This document shows, one piece after another, positions 21,289-32,841 of a stretch of DNA of 64,000 nt. How positions within the stretch are numbered: position 1 is the first letter of the stretch; each line of letters starts with the position of its first letter. The translations under genes were made by a program, and so were the position numbers. A model generated the notes under the pieces. The model did not search any database. It was not told the origin of the DNA and saw only the letters and a program-made list of their open reading frames with translations. The stretch is taken from assembly GCA_037179335.1 (NCBI GenBank), contig JAKZHN010000013.1, positions 992,001-1,056,000 of the forward strand. Reading direction: 5' to 3'. The DNA is from Cyclaneusma minus (taxonomy: Eukaryota; Ascomycota; Leotiomycetes; Marthamycetales; Marthamycetaceae).

Positions 21289-22824
21289 TCAGAAAAACCC
21301 ACCCTCAACCATAACCATCCCCTCCTGCTCCAGCACCACACTCCTACTTCTCCTCAGTCCCGGCGCTAGCCCCATCCCCGCTCCCGTCGGCGTCCCACTC
21401 GGCGTCCGACTCAACACATGTTTGCCCATCACTAACAGACTCCCCCTCTTACTAAAACTCATCGCCTCCAAAAACCCATCATCAATCAATCCTTCTTGGG
21501 GAATCTGTATATCCAGCGGTGCGAATGTTGATAATCTGTGACGTGAATGTGATTGGTTTGTTGAGGCTGAAGGTGCTGGAGGTGGTGCTGGGGCTGGTGG
21601 GAGGGGGAGGTCGAGGGTGTAGGTTGTTGCTATTGATTTGTTTGAGGGTTGGCGGTGGGGAGTTAGGAGGGGGAGGGGGTGGGTGGTTGTTGTGTGCGAC
21701 GACGGAGTTTGGGATAGACGAGGAGGATGCGAGGAGCGAGATGAGTGGGAAGGACGGTTTTGTAAAGGGTGTGCAGGAAGGGGTGTGGGATGTGGTGAAG
21801 TGTGTGGACGCTTCCCATGTTGTGGTGGCGTCGGAGGCGCCTGCATTGGATATCTCTCATTCATAACCGCGGAGCTTGAGCTCGAGCTCGGCCGTTCAGG
21901 GGATCTTGACAGCGGAGACTTTGAAAACGACAGCGAGTGATACGATTGTTGACGTTTCAGGGTCCTCGCAATCCGCTGCTCACACAACCTCAGCTCAGGG
22001 TCCACCTCTTGTCCTTGCTCTCCATCATTCTCATACCCACTCAAAGAAAATTTCTCTTCGTTTTCTTCTGAGATGGGTTGTAAGGCTAATGGGAGCTGGC
22101 CAAATTGCATATGAGCAGGACTATCTCGACGCAGCGATTTGCGAGGGATGCTGCTGAATGAGGATACGTATTGGGGCGTAGGCAAAACAATAACAGGTCT
22201 CGGCGGCTCGTTGTACGAATCATCAGAAGACGATTCGTCGAGGAGTTGTTGGGAAGAGCTGTTTGCATTTTCGGCATGCATTGCGGAAGGATAACCACTG
22301 ATTGTTGTCCTTGAAGGGATTTCATTATCGGTGAGATATCTCAATGGCCGCTCTTCCCCTCCTTCTTTTGCATAGATGTTGCCTTCACCGCGTTCCAGGT
22401 CGCCGTGATGGCGGTATTGCGAGTCAGCTTGCTCGTGCCACGCTTGTCGCCTATCGTTGTGTCTTCGTTGAGCAATACTCACTTCAGAAACAATAGGGGC
22501 GTCGGGTCGCGGCCGGGCATCACGATGCCCCAAATTCTCCCAGATTGGGAAGAGGGCGTCGGCGACTATCTTCAACGTGCTGACGGTGAGCTTGTAGGCG
22601 CGGGTTTTGCGGATCTGCTCAGCTTGCTCGTGAGCGCGAAGACGAAACTTTGCTTTCACGAGAGCGAGGGTGCGGCTGGGGCAGCGTCGTTTTTGTTTTG
22701 GGTGAGAGGATGAGGGGGGTGTTGGTGACATCGTTGGAGGTGTTGAGGAGGAATGAGGAGATGTGTTGTTTTGAGGGGGAGATGTGTCGTCCATGGGAGA
22801 TGAGACTTGACAGGCAGTGATCAT
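21289..22824 (-). CDS. Hypothetical Ser/Pro-rich protein
   Basis: A single-exon ORF of 511 residues with no domain I recognise. Residues 1-50 are Ser/Thr/Pro-rich. Residues of about 50-125 form the only ordered-looking block: a basic amphipathic stretch with KFRLRAHEQAEQIRKTRAYK and FPIWENLGHRDARPRPD. The rest is low complexity, with poly-Ser, Pro-rich (PLPPAPAPPPAPS) and His/Pro-rich tracts. A downstream ATG at 22794 (MDDTSPPQ) is an alternative start. The long uninterrupted frame and the conserved-looking basic block favour a real gene. Localisation and function are unknown. Confidence 0.6.
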   Translation of the reverse strand: MITACQVSSPMDDTSPPQNNTSPHSSSTPPTMSPTPPSSSHPKQKRRCPSRTLALVKAKFRLRAHEQAEQIRKTRAYKLTVSTLKIVADALFPIWENLGHRDARPRPDAPIVSEVSIAQRRHNDRRQAWHEQADSQYRHHGDLERGEGNIYAKEGGEERPLRYLTDNEIPSRTTISGYPSAMHAENANSSSQQLLDESSSDDSYNEPPRPVIVLPTPQYVSSFSSIPRKSLRRDSPAHMQFGQLPLALQPISEENEEKFSLSGYENDGEQGQEVDPELRLCEQRIARTLKRQQSYHSLSFSKSPLSRSPERPSSSSSSAVMNERYPMQAPPTPPQHGKRPHTSPHPTPLPAHPLQNRPSHSSRSSHPPRLSQTPSSHTTTTHPLPLLTPHRQPSNKSIATTYTLDLPLPPAPAPPPAPSASTNQSHSRHRLSTFAPLDIQIPQEGLIDDGFLEAMSFSKRGSLLVMGKHVLSRTPSGTPTGAGMGLAPGLRRSRSVVLEQEGMVMVEGGFF

Positions 22825-24087
22825 GGGTATACGATGAAAGGGGTATAAAATTTGGAAAGCTTGATGTTGTGAATGGAGTCAAAGCTTGGAGAACGTCGCT
22901 GGGACTTGAGAAACGTGTTGATTTTCCAAGAACAAATGCGATTCTATGCTGGGGGAGCGAAAATGAAAGGGAATGTTGACGGGCAATAAGCACTGAAAAT
23001 TTCGTTGTGCGCGCCATCCTAACCATGATACTTGAAAGTCTGGTTGAGGCTGGAAGCTGCAGCTTCAACATACTAGCTTGAGCGTTGACACAACGACGCG
23101 GGGAAATCCACTCACCTGTTATCTTTGCAGCGGGGTTTTCAAAGATGTCATGAAAAATGGCGCTCTGGGAGGTTTCAAGGTCTCCCGTATCAGAAAAGTC
23201 TGACGAGAATAGAGTGTAAGTTGAGAACGTTCAGCTTTCCAAGTATCTCGCAGACTATGGAGAAGGTGAGTACCGATGCAGAGGAGAAGTCCCGAAATCT
23301 TCATTGTCTCGTGAAAACCGACTCGAATGCAACATCCGACGTTCTTTTTGAGCTAGTCCGGAAGCAAAACATGCGCTGTTTAAGCCGCATACCTGGATGT
23401 ACTTCGACACACACCATGCTGATTAGTATCAGGCTTAACAGCCGTTGCCCGAGGAGCCGTTCTAAGACCAGTGATCCTCCCAGCATGCACCCGCCACCCG
23501 CTATCCAAACCATCAGTCCCAAACTCGAGTCCAAACACCAGAAACCGAGCAACGTCCGTTGCAGCACCACATACGCCACCGGTCTCCCTTCCAGTGTCTC
23601 ACTCGACTCCAAGTCTGAGCCACGCACCCGCTAATTATGCACGAATATATACAGTGAAGAAGTGTATGTATGAAGGCGGACTTTTGTATGTTTCCTTGCG
23701 CCGCTATTGCTGACCAGAAGGGGCAAAACAGTCGAGTCTAGGAACTCGAGGTGAGAGCATCTCCGGTGAATGATAAGTCCAAGAGTTTGGGCTGCGTAGC
23801 CATCAGCGAGGTATAGATTATGCTCAATCCAAGTCATTCCACTTGGCTTGGCTGTGTTAATCGCAAAATCGCTGTGTCGAGAATTTCGACATTACAAGAT
23901 GCTGCTGCTGTGTGCCCTTGCGGAGGCACAGTAGATCGGTCATGAGTATGACGGATGAATGATCGGAGCAACACAAGAGTTGCGATTCGAGATTTCGTTA
24001 ATCGAGACTCGTCCGCTTCCATCCACTTCCGGGGACAAAAGATGACGAGCGGTAATGATAGCTGATCCGAAAGCCAAGGGGCTCGTC
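22825..24087. other. Intergenic region
   Basis: About 1.26 kb with no gene I can support. A plus-strand frame at 23125-23634 and an opposing hydrophobic frame at 23301-23627 overlap. Neither has a recognisable domain, so both are left uncalled. Confidence 0.5.
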
Positions 24088-26389
24088 TCATGTGCAATCC
24101 GCAATCATCTGATTTGACGGCCAAGGATATCCCGTTTCATTCCAATGCTATAAATTCCCAAGTCAGCCCATGTCACTCTCCAAAATATTCGCCTCCACAA
24201 GCTCAAGATCTCATACTCACAGTCAAATTCGGATTCGTATAAGCAATCGGATGCTCCCTAATATACTCCGTCGTCGGATACCCCGGCGGATCACAAGTCA
24301 TCATCTCCTCACCCTCCCTCTGATAAATCCTCACATAATCGACATGCATAATCGTCGGAAACACCAAATCTGCAATCAACACTTGGCTCCAGGAATTACT
24401 GATTCCTAAGTTCAGTATCATGGACATGGGCTCTTGGGATACGACTCTGTTGGCCACATTGCCGTTGGGTCCAATGGCTCGTCCATCCATGATGAATGAG
24501 GGTTCTTCGCCTACAAACCAGGCGATCTTGCCGTCTGTGCCGTCGGGGGACCCGGGAATGTATTCGTAGGCGAATTTTTGGTAAGCGACGCCGTCGTACC
24601 AGTCGGGGCCGAGGGTCGTGGTGCCGCTGATGGCTTGTTGGTAGGGACCGCCGGTGTAGGCGTTCATGCGCGTGAAGTTGTAGTTGGGAATTGCAAGATA
24701 GTCTGGATTTGGCTGCCACCAGATGTCGAACGGAGCAACCTGGAATGATTGAGTTACCACTCCAATCCTGTTGTTGGGATCCACTGATGCCTCAATGATG
24801 TCAATCTCAGGGGCTCCTCTCCCTGTACCTGGATTGGGATGGTCCTCTCCCGAACAAGTGCAAGAAGCCAGTTTCTGGCCTGGCAAAAACGACAATCCAT
24901 CCGTATGCGACTGATTCGGAGTAATCCCAATATCGCAAGAATCGTACGTATAAGGCCAGACCCCCTCCGTAGTAGCCAGATACCCCGGACGCCCCAGATT
25001 TCCCATAGTCCACAAACCAGGCCACAATCCCGGAACATGTGCAGGACCCGGAAGCGACGCCGAAACCTCCATAACTCCCCCCTTGAAACATGTCTGATTC
25101 CAGCTGTTGAGCATCCCACTGCGATACTGCAAGTTGTGATTGGGAAATGCATCCATTCTCAACTGCAACGTTCCATCATACGTCGTAACCGCATCCGGAT
25201 CATACCATTCCAAGTCCTCCGTAGCTCCATACCAAATATCCGGCGCGAACCAGAAGGGATCATCGCCCGGGTAAAACGTGCGATTATTGACGTTGAATTC
25301 ATCGCTAAACACCAACTTCAGCTCCGCTCCGTCAAAGGTGCTGGTGCGAGTCATTGCTGACTGCGGAGTATCGGGGTCAATAAGTCCAGTTCGAAGATTC
25401 TTGAGTGTTGCGTAGGACTGGTTGTTGAAAGAGAGCCATGGCTCCGAAATGTCCTTGGGGTCTGAATAGTGTATTGAGTGGCTGAACACAAGAATTGGCA
25501 GCAAGATGAACAGCACGCTCAAGCCTGCAATAGTCAGTACTCCTCCGATTGCAGAAATTATACTGCGACGGTCCTGGAAGTGGTCTCGAAACCTGTCCTT
25601 CTCGCCCGTACCCTCGGGATCTGGCATGTGTGCCTCGTCATCATCCTCTTTCTCATGCGGATATAGAATGAACCCTTTATCGCCGCCGTAGAAGGGATTG
25701 AAAGCTGTGATATTATCGTCTGGGTATCCCCATTTCTCCAGTTCCGGAACCGAATTTCTGTCGCTAAAAGGGTTCAGAGACGTAGTCGATGGATTTGGAT
25801 TGGGCCCCAGCAAAGCCGTTGTAGATTCTGATCTCGAGGGCCGGGAATTCAACGAGAGCTGGGAGGGATAGCGTGAATAATCGCGGCCCAGATCTGCGAG
25901 TCGCTTTGGTGGTTGTGGGGCGTCTGGTCGCATCACTGGCATGGAATTCTGTCGTAGTATTTGTTGGACAGGCGTCAATATGGGTCTTTTCTTCGGTTTC
26001 CGTAGAGAGCCCGCAGCTTTTCCCCGTCGTGATCCCATGGATGAGGAGTCCTGGGACGGTGCGTCGGATGATTCCAAGCCAGACTCGAGGGAGCTGCTAG
26101 AGGGCGATGGATTCAGTGGTGATGGAATTGCAGGCGCATATGCTGAAGTTCTCCTTGGTGTAGCAAGTCGAGGTTTGGGCGTAATGGACCCATCAGACGC
26201 ATCTTGATTCTTGGTATCGAAATTGAAATCCGCGAAATCCTGAGAATCGAAGACCTTGCTCCTGATGTTTGCGCTATCTTGCTCCGCGTGCAACGAGGTT
26301 GCGCTTCTCCCTCCCTGCTCCATATTGCCGACGTTGGACATCGACCGTCCAATCTCCGCCATGGGCGGTGCTTTCTTCAAGGGTGCCAT
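24088..26389 (-). CDS. KRE6: KRE6/SKN1-type beta-1,6-glucan synthesis protein (GH16)
   Basis: A type II membrane glycoprotein of the secretory pathway needed for cell-wall beta-1,6-glucan. Exon 1 is 26389-24221 and exon 2 is 24147-24088, giving 742 residues. The second exon is tiny but restores the conserved C-terminus NPNLT|HWNETGYPWPSNQ. The cytosolic N-terminal 270 residues are Ser/Pro-rich and basic. One membrane segment lies at about 277-300 (IGGVLTIAGLSVLFILLPIL). The lumenal GH16 fold follows, with LVFSDEFNV, GLWPGLWTMGNLGRPGY and the catalytic box EIDIIEA. The frame stays open upstream of the chosen ATG to 26662, but that part lacks family similarity. Yeast has two paralogues, KRE6 and SKN1; I cannot say which is closer. 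Confidence 0.92.
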
Positions 26390-27888
26390 TGAGATCAATG
26401 TCAGATCGAGTAGGCCAGGACTATGCGTCTTCCATTGGATCCCCTCAACGAATGTGGACCCCGCAGGTTGTGCGATGGATGATTTGTCTCGGCAAGAGCT
26501 CGTGATGGTGATACAGCGTGAAGTCCGTCGCTGTAGTTGGAGAAGCTGAGTCTTCTTTTGCGAGACTGGGAAGACCGGGTTCAGTAGTATAGAGTGGCCT
26601 TCAAGCGAGTGAATCCTGGGCAATCGCGAAAAGATGGAGGCTGAGATGCTTCGCTGCCCCAAAGTCTATTGAAGTGTGTCTCTGAAAAAGTGGGGGCGAG
26701 TAAGTTCTGGGGAAGTGGACTGGAGTGTTTCCTGGGGTTCCACGAAACGGATAATGACGTGGAGAGTGAATCACTGGGTGGAACGAATGAGGGAGTGGTC
26801 AAACGGGGATAACTGTTTGCGCAAACAAAGAAAGCAAGGGCCGAGTCAAGAACGAACATGAATGGATGGAAGCGAAATGTGGAGAGGAGTCTCAAGAAAA
26901 GCTTCTACTCTCAGCCGGTTTCAGTCGCGCGACTTACTTTTGGACTAGTGGTGCCTGTTGCAGGAGGGATGGCTGCAATACGAAGGGATCAACCTGCCCA
27001 AGCTTCGGATGACTGGGTAACCCTGGCCGGTACCCAGCTGCGCCCATATCTCCGGCGAGCTTTCCCAAAGCGTGTTTGCTTGTTCGAAATATTCCTGAAT
27101 CGTGGCAGACAACAGTCGTGGCCATCGGATTAGCAGAACATCCGGAGTGACATCGAGGCTGATGGTGTGCTCGGCGGCAGATGTGGACGCAGAGGCAGCG
27201 GAAAGGAATGCGACGGTGGCTGGCTACCTAAGAAGCTTCTCTTCGCGTCTTCGCACCCCCTTCCTGGCACCCTTTTTCGTCCGGTCGTCGACCCCACACC
27301 GGAATCTCGAAATGTTGGCATTGGCATTCGCATGTCGGGGATGAAACTTCGAATACATCTGCATGTACCATTGATGTCTGTCGTTGGCGCATTAGTCTAT
27401 CATTAGCGTGTCGAGATGGTGGAAACATGAGGCTGGTCGTGCCTGGCAACTGGTAAAAACGGCGACATTGACCTAACGCCAACCGTGCTGGTGCCCAGCT
27501 GTCGATCCCCCGCCTCCGCACATCTCCACTCCACGGTCCACTCTGGAGTCCGGGGCTTGACCCGAAGCCGAGAGCCTCAATAATTTGGAAGTTTCGTCTG
27601 AAGCTTGCTGCGATTTTCAGGAGACAAGGCCTTGAAAATGTACTGCTGCACGAAAAAAGAACGTAGACGACGTAATGAATGTAGACATTATTAGCATTAG
27701 CATTAGCATTAGCATTAGCCATTAGGCAGTGCGAAAAACTAAAGACAGACCGAATCGCTAGACAACAGAAAACAAACCGAACCACTACGAGCATACCAAG
27801 TTGCTCGCAAAATGCTGAAGCTATCGCTATCCTTGGAATGCTCCCAATTACTCCAGCGCCCTCAAAGTTGCTCGCAAAATGCCCCCAA
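26390..27888. other. Intergenic region
   Basis: This is the promoter side of the KRE6-like gene and the 3' side of the next gene. It contains the (ATTAGC)5 microsatellite. A sentence-like repeat (CAAGTTGCTCGCAAAATGC... / AAAGTTGCTCGCAAAATGC) occurs at about 27797 and 27852, close to the end of the next gene. No gene was seen. Confidence 0.55.
27690..27719 (+). repeat. (ATTAGC)5 microsatellite
   Basis: Five perfect hexamer copies. The unit resembles but is not the telomeric TTAGGG, and the locus lies between genes. Confidence 0.9.
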
Positions 27889-29412
27889 TTACTCCAGCGC
27901 CTCAAAGTCCCTCCTCAGCTGCTCCCCCTTCAACTTCTTCGCAACGTGCGCCAAATCCATCTCCGCCTGCCTCCTCATCACAAACGCCTTATCCCTCTCC
28001 ATAGCCACCCGCATATATCTCTTCATCATATCCTCAATGTCCTTTTTCTGCTCATCCAGCGTCAAGACATGCTGCTTCTTCTTCGCCCCTTCCGGCGGCT
28101 CTCGATGACAGATTTTACACGTCTTCTCAGGCGGCAGCACATTCTCCCCCTCACCTTCTTTGCGGCAGCGCCACCAGCCCGAGCGCCGTCCATACACAAT
28201 CCACTCCGTATCAGCATCATGCCACATCTTGTCCCACTTATGCGGCCTGTCGGGATCGCGTAGGTAGTGATGGCCTTTCTTGATCTCGTCGATGCGCACG
28301 AGGTCGTTGATGCAGTCTTGGAACCATTCCCACGCTCCATCAAGCTCTTTGCCAGCTGTGACCCAGTCAGGTAGTTTGCTACCGCAGCGGTCAGTGAAGG
28401 GGAGCGCGACCGGTGGGCCGTCGACGATGTGGCGGTAGTTGCATTTTATACAGAGGGAGAGGCAAGTGACCTCTTGATTGACTCGGCGGATGAAGGTTTT
28501 GCGGTTCGCGTCGCCCTGCTCCAGCGGACCTTCGACGTCGTTCAGACGGCGTGCAGCGTCGAATCCGGGCTCCCACCCGGGACCTTCGTCGTATAGTGGG
28601 TAATTCCAGTCAATTGGTGCGGCGAGCACTTCGCCTAATGTTTTGGTATACGGAGGGGGAGATGAAGTAGATTTGGCAGCTGAGTCTGGGGTTGTTGCGG
28701 ATGTAGCAGTCGAGGGGCGGCTTGCTGTGGCAGAGGGCGGGTCTTGAGAAGAAGTGGCGGACCCGGAATCGACGCTTCCATCGCGTCCCGTTACCTGTAA
28801 AGCACTTGAGAGTCGACGTATCGTGGCGGAGGGCAGCTGAGGCATGTCGATGGACAGGTTCCTGAAGACAGGTAACAGATTGTCGTTCTCAGCTTCAAGA
28901 GTGTATCTTCGCTTCAGTTTCTTCAGCACTTCGGGATGGTGTCCGTCGCTGGTCAAGAGGTACGCGCTATTGGAGGGAGGCGGGAAATTTTGGGGGCGCA
29001 GTCGGGTAGCTTGGGTATTTTGTTGGTCTTGCTGTTTGAACTCGTTTCTCTGGACTTTTGTTGTTTGGGTATTTTGTCGCGAATCTGGGTCGAGCTCGTC
29101 GTCTTGTATTGTAGCGGATGAAAGTCGAGGCGGTGGAGCTGTCTTCATCTGGGCGAGCCCCTCACTTATGAGACTGCGCGGCGTGACTGAGAGCGAATCG
29201 CGAGTCGCATCGATGTCCTTTTGCTCTTTCTTCTTGAACTCGATCCTTTGCGCTCTCGTTGGTGGGCTATCCGGCTCAAATGCTGAATCCGGATCGTACT
29301 CGTCGTCTTCTATCGCAGCTGATGAACCCTGAGACGATTGGGCCTTTTTCACCTGTGCGGGCCTCTCAGTGCTGAGACTGCGAGGCGGGACCGAGGGCGT
29401 ATCGCGCGCCAT
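27889..29412 (-). CDS. Hypothetical protein with tandem 68-residue repeat and Cys pairs
   Basis: A single-exon ORF of 507 residues, family not recognised. The first 140 residues are two diverged copies of a unit of about 68 residues. Unit 1 starts SVPPRSLSTE at residue 7 and unit 2 starts SVTPRSLISE at residue 75; each contains a (D)DEYDPDS or DDELDPDS acidic motif and an EFKxxxQ motif. A disordered Ser/Thr middle follows. The C-terminal half looks folded, with Trp-rich segments, CLSLCIKCNYRH and a later WWRC...CKICHREPP. These could bind zinc, but this is inference. It ends in a Lys/Glu-rich helix (DEQKKDIEDMMKRYMRVAME). The start at 29412 is the first ATG of the frame. Function unknown. Confidence 0.65.
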   Translation of the reverse strand: MARDTPSVPPRSLSTERPAQVKKAQSSQGSSAAIEDDEYDPDSAFEPDSPPTRAQRIEFKKKEQKDIDATRDSLSVTPRSLISEGLAQMKTAPPPRLSSATIQDDELDPDSRQNTQTTKVQRNEFKQQDQQNTQATRLRPQNFPPPSNSAYLLTSDGHHPEVLKKLKRRYTLEAENDNLLPVFRNLSIDMPQLPSATIRRLSSALQVTGRDGSVDSGSATSSQDPPSATASRPSTATSATTPDSAAKSTSSPPPYTKTLGEVLAAPIDWNYPLYDEGPGWEPGFDAARRLNDVEGPLEQGDANRKTFIRRVNQEVTCLSLCIKCNYRHIVDGPPVALPFTDRCGSKLPDWVTAGKELDGAWEWFQDCINDLVRIDEIKKGHHYLRDPDRPHKWDKMWHDADTEWIVYGRRSGWWRCRKEGEGENVLPPEKTCKICHREPPEGAKKKQHVLTLDEQKKDIEDMMKRYMRVAMERDKAFVMRRQAEMDLAHVAKKLKGEQLRRDFEALE

Positions 29413-30284
29413 ATTGAGATGCTTGCTATCGTGCTGCAGGGAGATGTGGAATCAGGAGTGTTTTGGTGAGGATTGAAGTGCGGATGGGCACGGAAAGCCG
29501 CGCTTTTGTGGACATAGAATAAGGAAGGCGCGAGCAAGCACTGCGGCTGCGTTTCGAGCAGCTACGATCAATCTATACTCGCGGTCGCGCAACTGGACAA
29601 AACAATAGTAATCACCTTCAATGAGGCCCGACTAGGTCGTAAGGCCTGGGCATACGTGGGGCTTATGCTACCAAGGAAACGTTTTGATGGAACGAAGCGG
29701 AGAGGAAGCGAAAGACCCGCAGTTGCAGGATCTCAGACACGGTTGGTAAAGACCTTATTCAAAGTAATCAGGAGAATCCATAATGACCAGAGTTCAAGTC
29801 GCCGATGATATGCACAGTATGTAGGAATTCCGAAGTGGAGACACTTTGTCAAGTCCAGCTTGTTATGGTTCATGTCTTTCAAAAGGGATTGCTTGCTACC
29901 AAACTAGAGATTACGCATGAGAGTTGGCAACTTACAAAGGAATCTATGCCGCGGACAAGTGGTCGTCCTCCGCAGACCAAGCTGGTTTGTGTTGTCAAAG
30001 TGATCTGAGTTAGGGAGGAGAGTCTGGGTGACTCAAGTTATCCCACCCTATGGATGCAGTGCTCGACCGTACATGGCATAGAGAAGGCGCCTAAGCCGAT
30101 AGATGTTGCCGCTAGTCATCGAAAGTAAACACAATGAAAGCCGCCGGCGGGGTAAACTGCATAGGGTCCTATATCTCATTCGCCGAGGACCAAACGACTC
30201 TTCTCATACTGCCCTCGAATTCTGGAACTGCTCGCGTGTAGGTGCTGACTCCAGACGTTTCGGGCTCCGTTCGCCCCGAAGACC
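29413..30284. other. Intergenic region
   Basis: This lies between the start of the preceding hypothetical gene and the 3' end of the IRC3-like helicase. I see no gene or repeat. Confidence 0.6.
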
Positions 30285-32415
30285 TTACAATACCGGTCCT
30301 ACAGAGACCTGTTCTCGAGCCTTGAGCGCCGCTTCTTGTTCCTCCTTCAGCTTCTCCCGGCTCGTTCGCCTTTTTATCAGTTCCGTCTTCTTGAATCTTC
30401 CCCGAGCACCGTGTTTGAATTTCGTTATCATATCATTGGCCCTCCCCTTCGTAATCATATCCGGTGTGAGAGCATCAGCTTCGCCTCGGAACTTGTTCAG
30501 AAACTTGAGCTGACCATTGCTTGCGGGCCGCCTACGCCAAGATTGACTTGTAGCTATGAACATCCGTGGGTATCTTTGAGCAGCGTAGGTGTCTGCCGCA
30601 TGTAGGGCGCCCTCAAATGTATCAACGCGGGTGAGCGTATGCGGTTTCATGAAAGGCGACTTGGAGTTCGACGTCTGAGACGTTCGAGGTAGGGGCAATG
30701 TCTCTGTGACAACGTAGAAGTATTTGCCTTCCTCTTCATCGAAGGTCGCCTCCAGCTTTAGATACGCGCCGCTAGGCGAAGTGAGGATATATCGATCTTG
30801 AGCCACTTCGACCCAGGCATGCGGACTCATCGCACGTATATGGCGATCGCCTGAGTTATCACCAATAAGGTCGAAAATTGAATCGTAGTCTGTGAACGAC
30901 ACAGTTCGAGGAACAGGTATACCCGGACTCCGCTGCTCCCCTGTAGCCATGTTATCTTTTTCGTCTTGTTCCTCAACCTTACTATCTTTCAATGAGCGCA
31001 GTTCGTTCACGTCCGCGGAATCGACCAGTTCCGATGGATCAAGTCCAAAAAGTGTCGGGACCGTCACAATACCGGTGTCCAGAGTAGCAACCATGTCAAT
31101 AACATGACAGTTCTCTTTTCCAGGATGAAGGCGCATGCCTCTCCCAATCATTTGAACGAGAAGATTTCGAGACTTGGTAGGTCTCGCCAGGAGAACGCAG
31201 TCGATATTCGGCGCATCGGTGCCCTCGATGAAAACGCCGCAGTTGACCATAACTGGGAACTCACCCCTCTTAAAGGCATCCAGAATATTGCTTCGTTCCA
31301 CCTTTGGCGTATCACCGGTGACGAACCGAGCATCTATTCCATGAGCCCGGAATGTATTCGTCAACCCAGCAACGTGTGCCAGGTCAACGCAGAAGACTAT
31401 TGTTGACTTTCGTTCTCGTGCTTTGGCAAGCCAACTGCGGACAGTGATCTCGTTCACAGCCTGGGTATTGACGGCATCGGACAGGGAGCTAGGCAGAAAA
31501 TCCCCAGAGGTCCCTTTCTTGACCTTTGACAAATCGACCTTGGTCTGAACTGTTGTGAAGATCACAGGGGCTAGCCATTTTTCTCCAATCATATCGACGT
31601 AGTCCTATTTTGAGAAACTTGTCAGCTATGCGAGTCCAAGGGATGGCCGCAACAACTGATCCAAAGCCGAGCCTTACCTTATGGTACACAATATGGTCCA
31701 AAGCTGACCCTAGTTTCAGACCATCAAATCTGGATAGCGTTGCCGAAACACCGACCAAGGCAGGAGAGTTTGGCTTCGCCTCTGCCAGATTAAAGTGGGC
31801 CAGAGTCTTCAGATATCCAGGAGCAACAATATGATGGGCCTCATCGACTAGAACGAGCTTGAATTTCTTGGGATCGAACTTGGATATTCGGTCCCCGGAT
31901 ATAACACTCTGTACACTCCCAATCGTAATGTCCGCATATCCGCTGGCGTGCATATTTCCCATCTCAATCTCGATAGTCTTATTCGGGTAGGCATTGCTGC
32001 AGTGTCTTGCAGCTTGTTCGACAAGCTCCTGTCTGTGGGCCAGAATAAGGGTCTGCGTTGCGTCCTTCCGGGGGGCAGGGACTCGGTCAATGAGCTGTGT
32101 AAAGATGACCTAGATGCATCAGTTCCATGTTCGAACAAGGGGATTGAAAAGGGGTTCAACACTCACAGTCTTACCGGATCCAGTCGCCAGAGAGACCCCA
32201 AGACGCTTGTGGCCTTTCTCCAGGTGGGATAGGACGGACTGGATGCATTCTTCTTGGTAGTCCCTGAGATGGACAATCGACTGCGGTCCGAGGAGATTCT
32301 CAACCACTGGGCTGACTCCCCTCGAGCTGGCCAGACATCTCGACTGCACCAGGCCCTTCAGGCACCGTATGCGACGGAGAAACGAGGTCGCTGCTGGCCT
32401 GGAGGCGGCGGGCAT
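30285..32415 (-). CDS. IRC3: IRC3-like mitochondrial DEAD/DEAH-box helicase
   Basis: A superfamily 2 ATP-dependent helicase of 666 residues related to yeast Irc3, which maintains mitochondrial DNA. Exons are 32415-32167, 32109-31678 and 31604-30285, all in phase 0. The N-terminus is Arg/Ser-rich (FLRRIRCLKGLVQSRCLASS), fitting a mitochondrial presequence. Motifs in order: LRDYQEECI (Q-like), ATGSGKT (Walker A), AHRQELVEQA (Ia), DEAHH (II), SATLS (III), FCVDLAHV (IV), NCGVFIEGTDAP (V) and QMIGRGMR (VI). The first intron falls exactly after Walker A. The last 220 residues are a basic accessory region. The ATG at 32415 is the first true ATG; the frame upstream is not conserved. It is transcribed divergently from the RRN5-like gene. 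Confidence 0.87.
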
Positions 32416-32841
32416 TGCATTGAAGCTCAGCCACGTGGGCAAGCTCTCGGAGAACGGATGACTGTGACAGCATGTGAGTTTGGGTGGGGATTATTCAGCT
32501 AAGCGCGACGCGATAACGCGATAAGCGCGCCGGTAACACAAAATTTATGTGAACTTCCAGTCCGACAAGAATATTTCACGATCCTGTTCATTTTCACCGA
32601 ATCGACCAGCATATGTCAACTTCGCTTGCAAACCCCGCTTCTCCTACATGATCCCGAGTACCTACAGTTGCGCCGATAAGATTGAGGCGCGGCCCATGTT
32701 TGCTCCAAATCTTCCCGACCAATTCCGGCACTCTATCTAGGCAGCAAACGTTGACCGATCTCTCCAATTTTCCGTGAAAACGAACCATAATGCGGGTCTC
32801 TGCCCACCAGCCCATGCCGCCCTCATTCATACCATTCCAGG
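32416..32841. promoter_or_regulatory. Divergent promoter region of the IRC3-like and RRN5-like genes
   Basis: A 426-bp interval between two start codons on opposite strands, so it must hold both promoters. I see no TATA box. A GCGATAAGCGCG-type motif with a GATA core lies around 32510-32525. Shared control is only inferred from the arrangement. Confidence 0.5.

Noticed and set aside
23125..23634. Overlapping frames on both strands, one hydrophobic
   Set aside because: Neither has a domain or splice support, and the two exclude each other.
27690..27719. (ATTAGC)n as a possible interstitial telomere
   Set aside because: The unit is ATTAGC, not TTAGGG, and it lies between ordinary genes.
28844..29332. 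Plus-strand frame opposite the hypothetical gene at 27889-29412
   Set aside because: Its Ser/Val/Gly-rich composition is what the complement of the Ser/Asp/Pro-rich gene would give.
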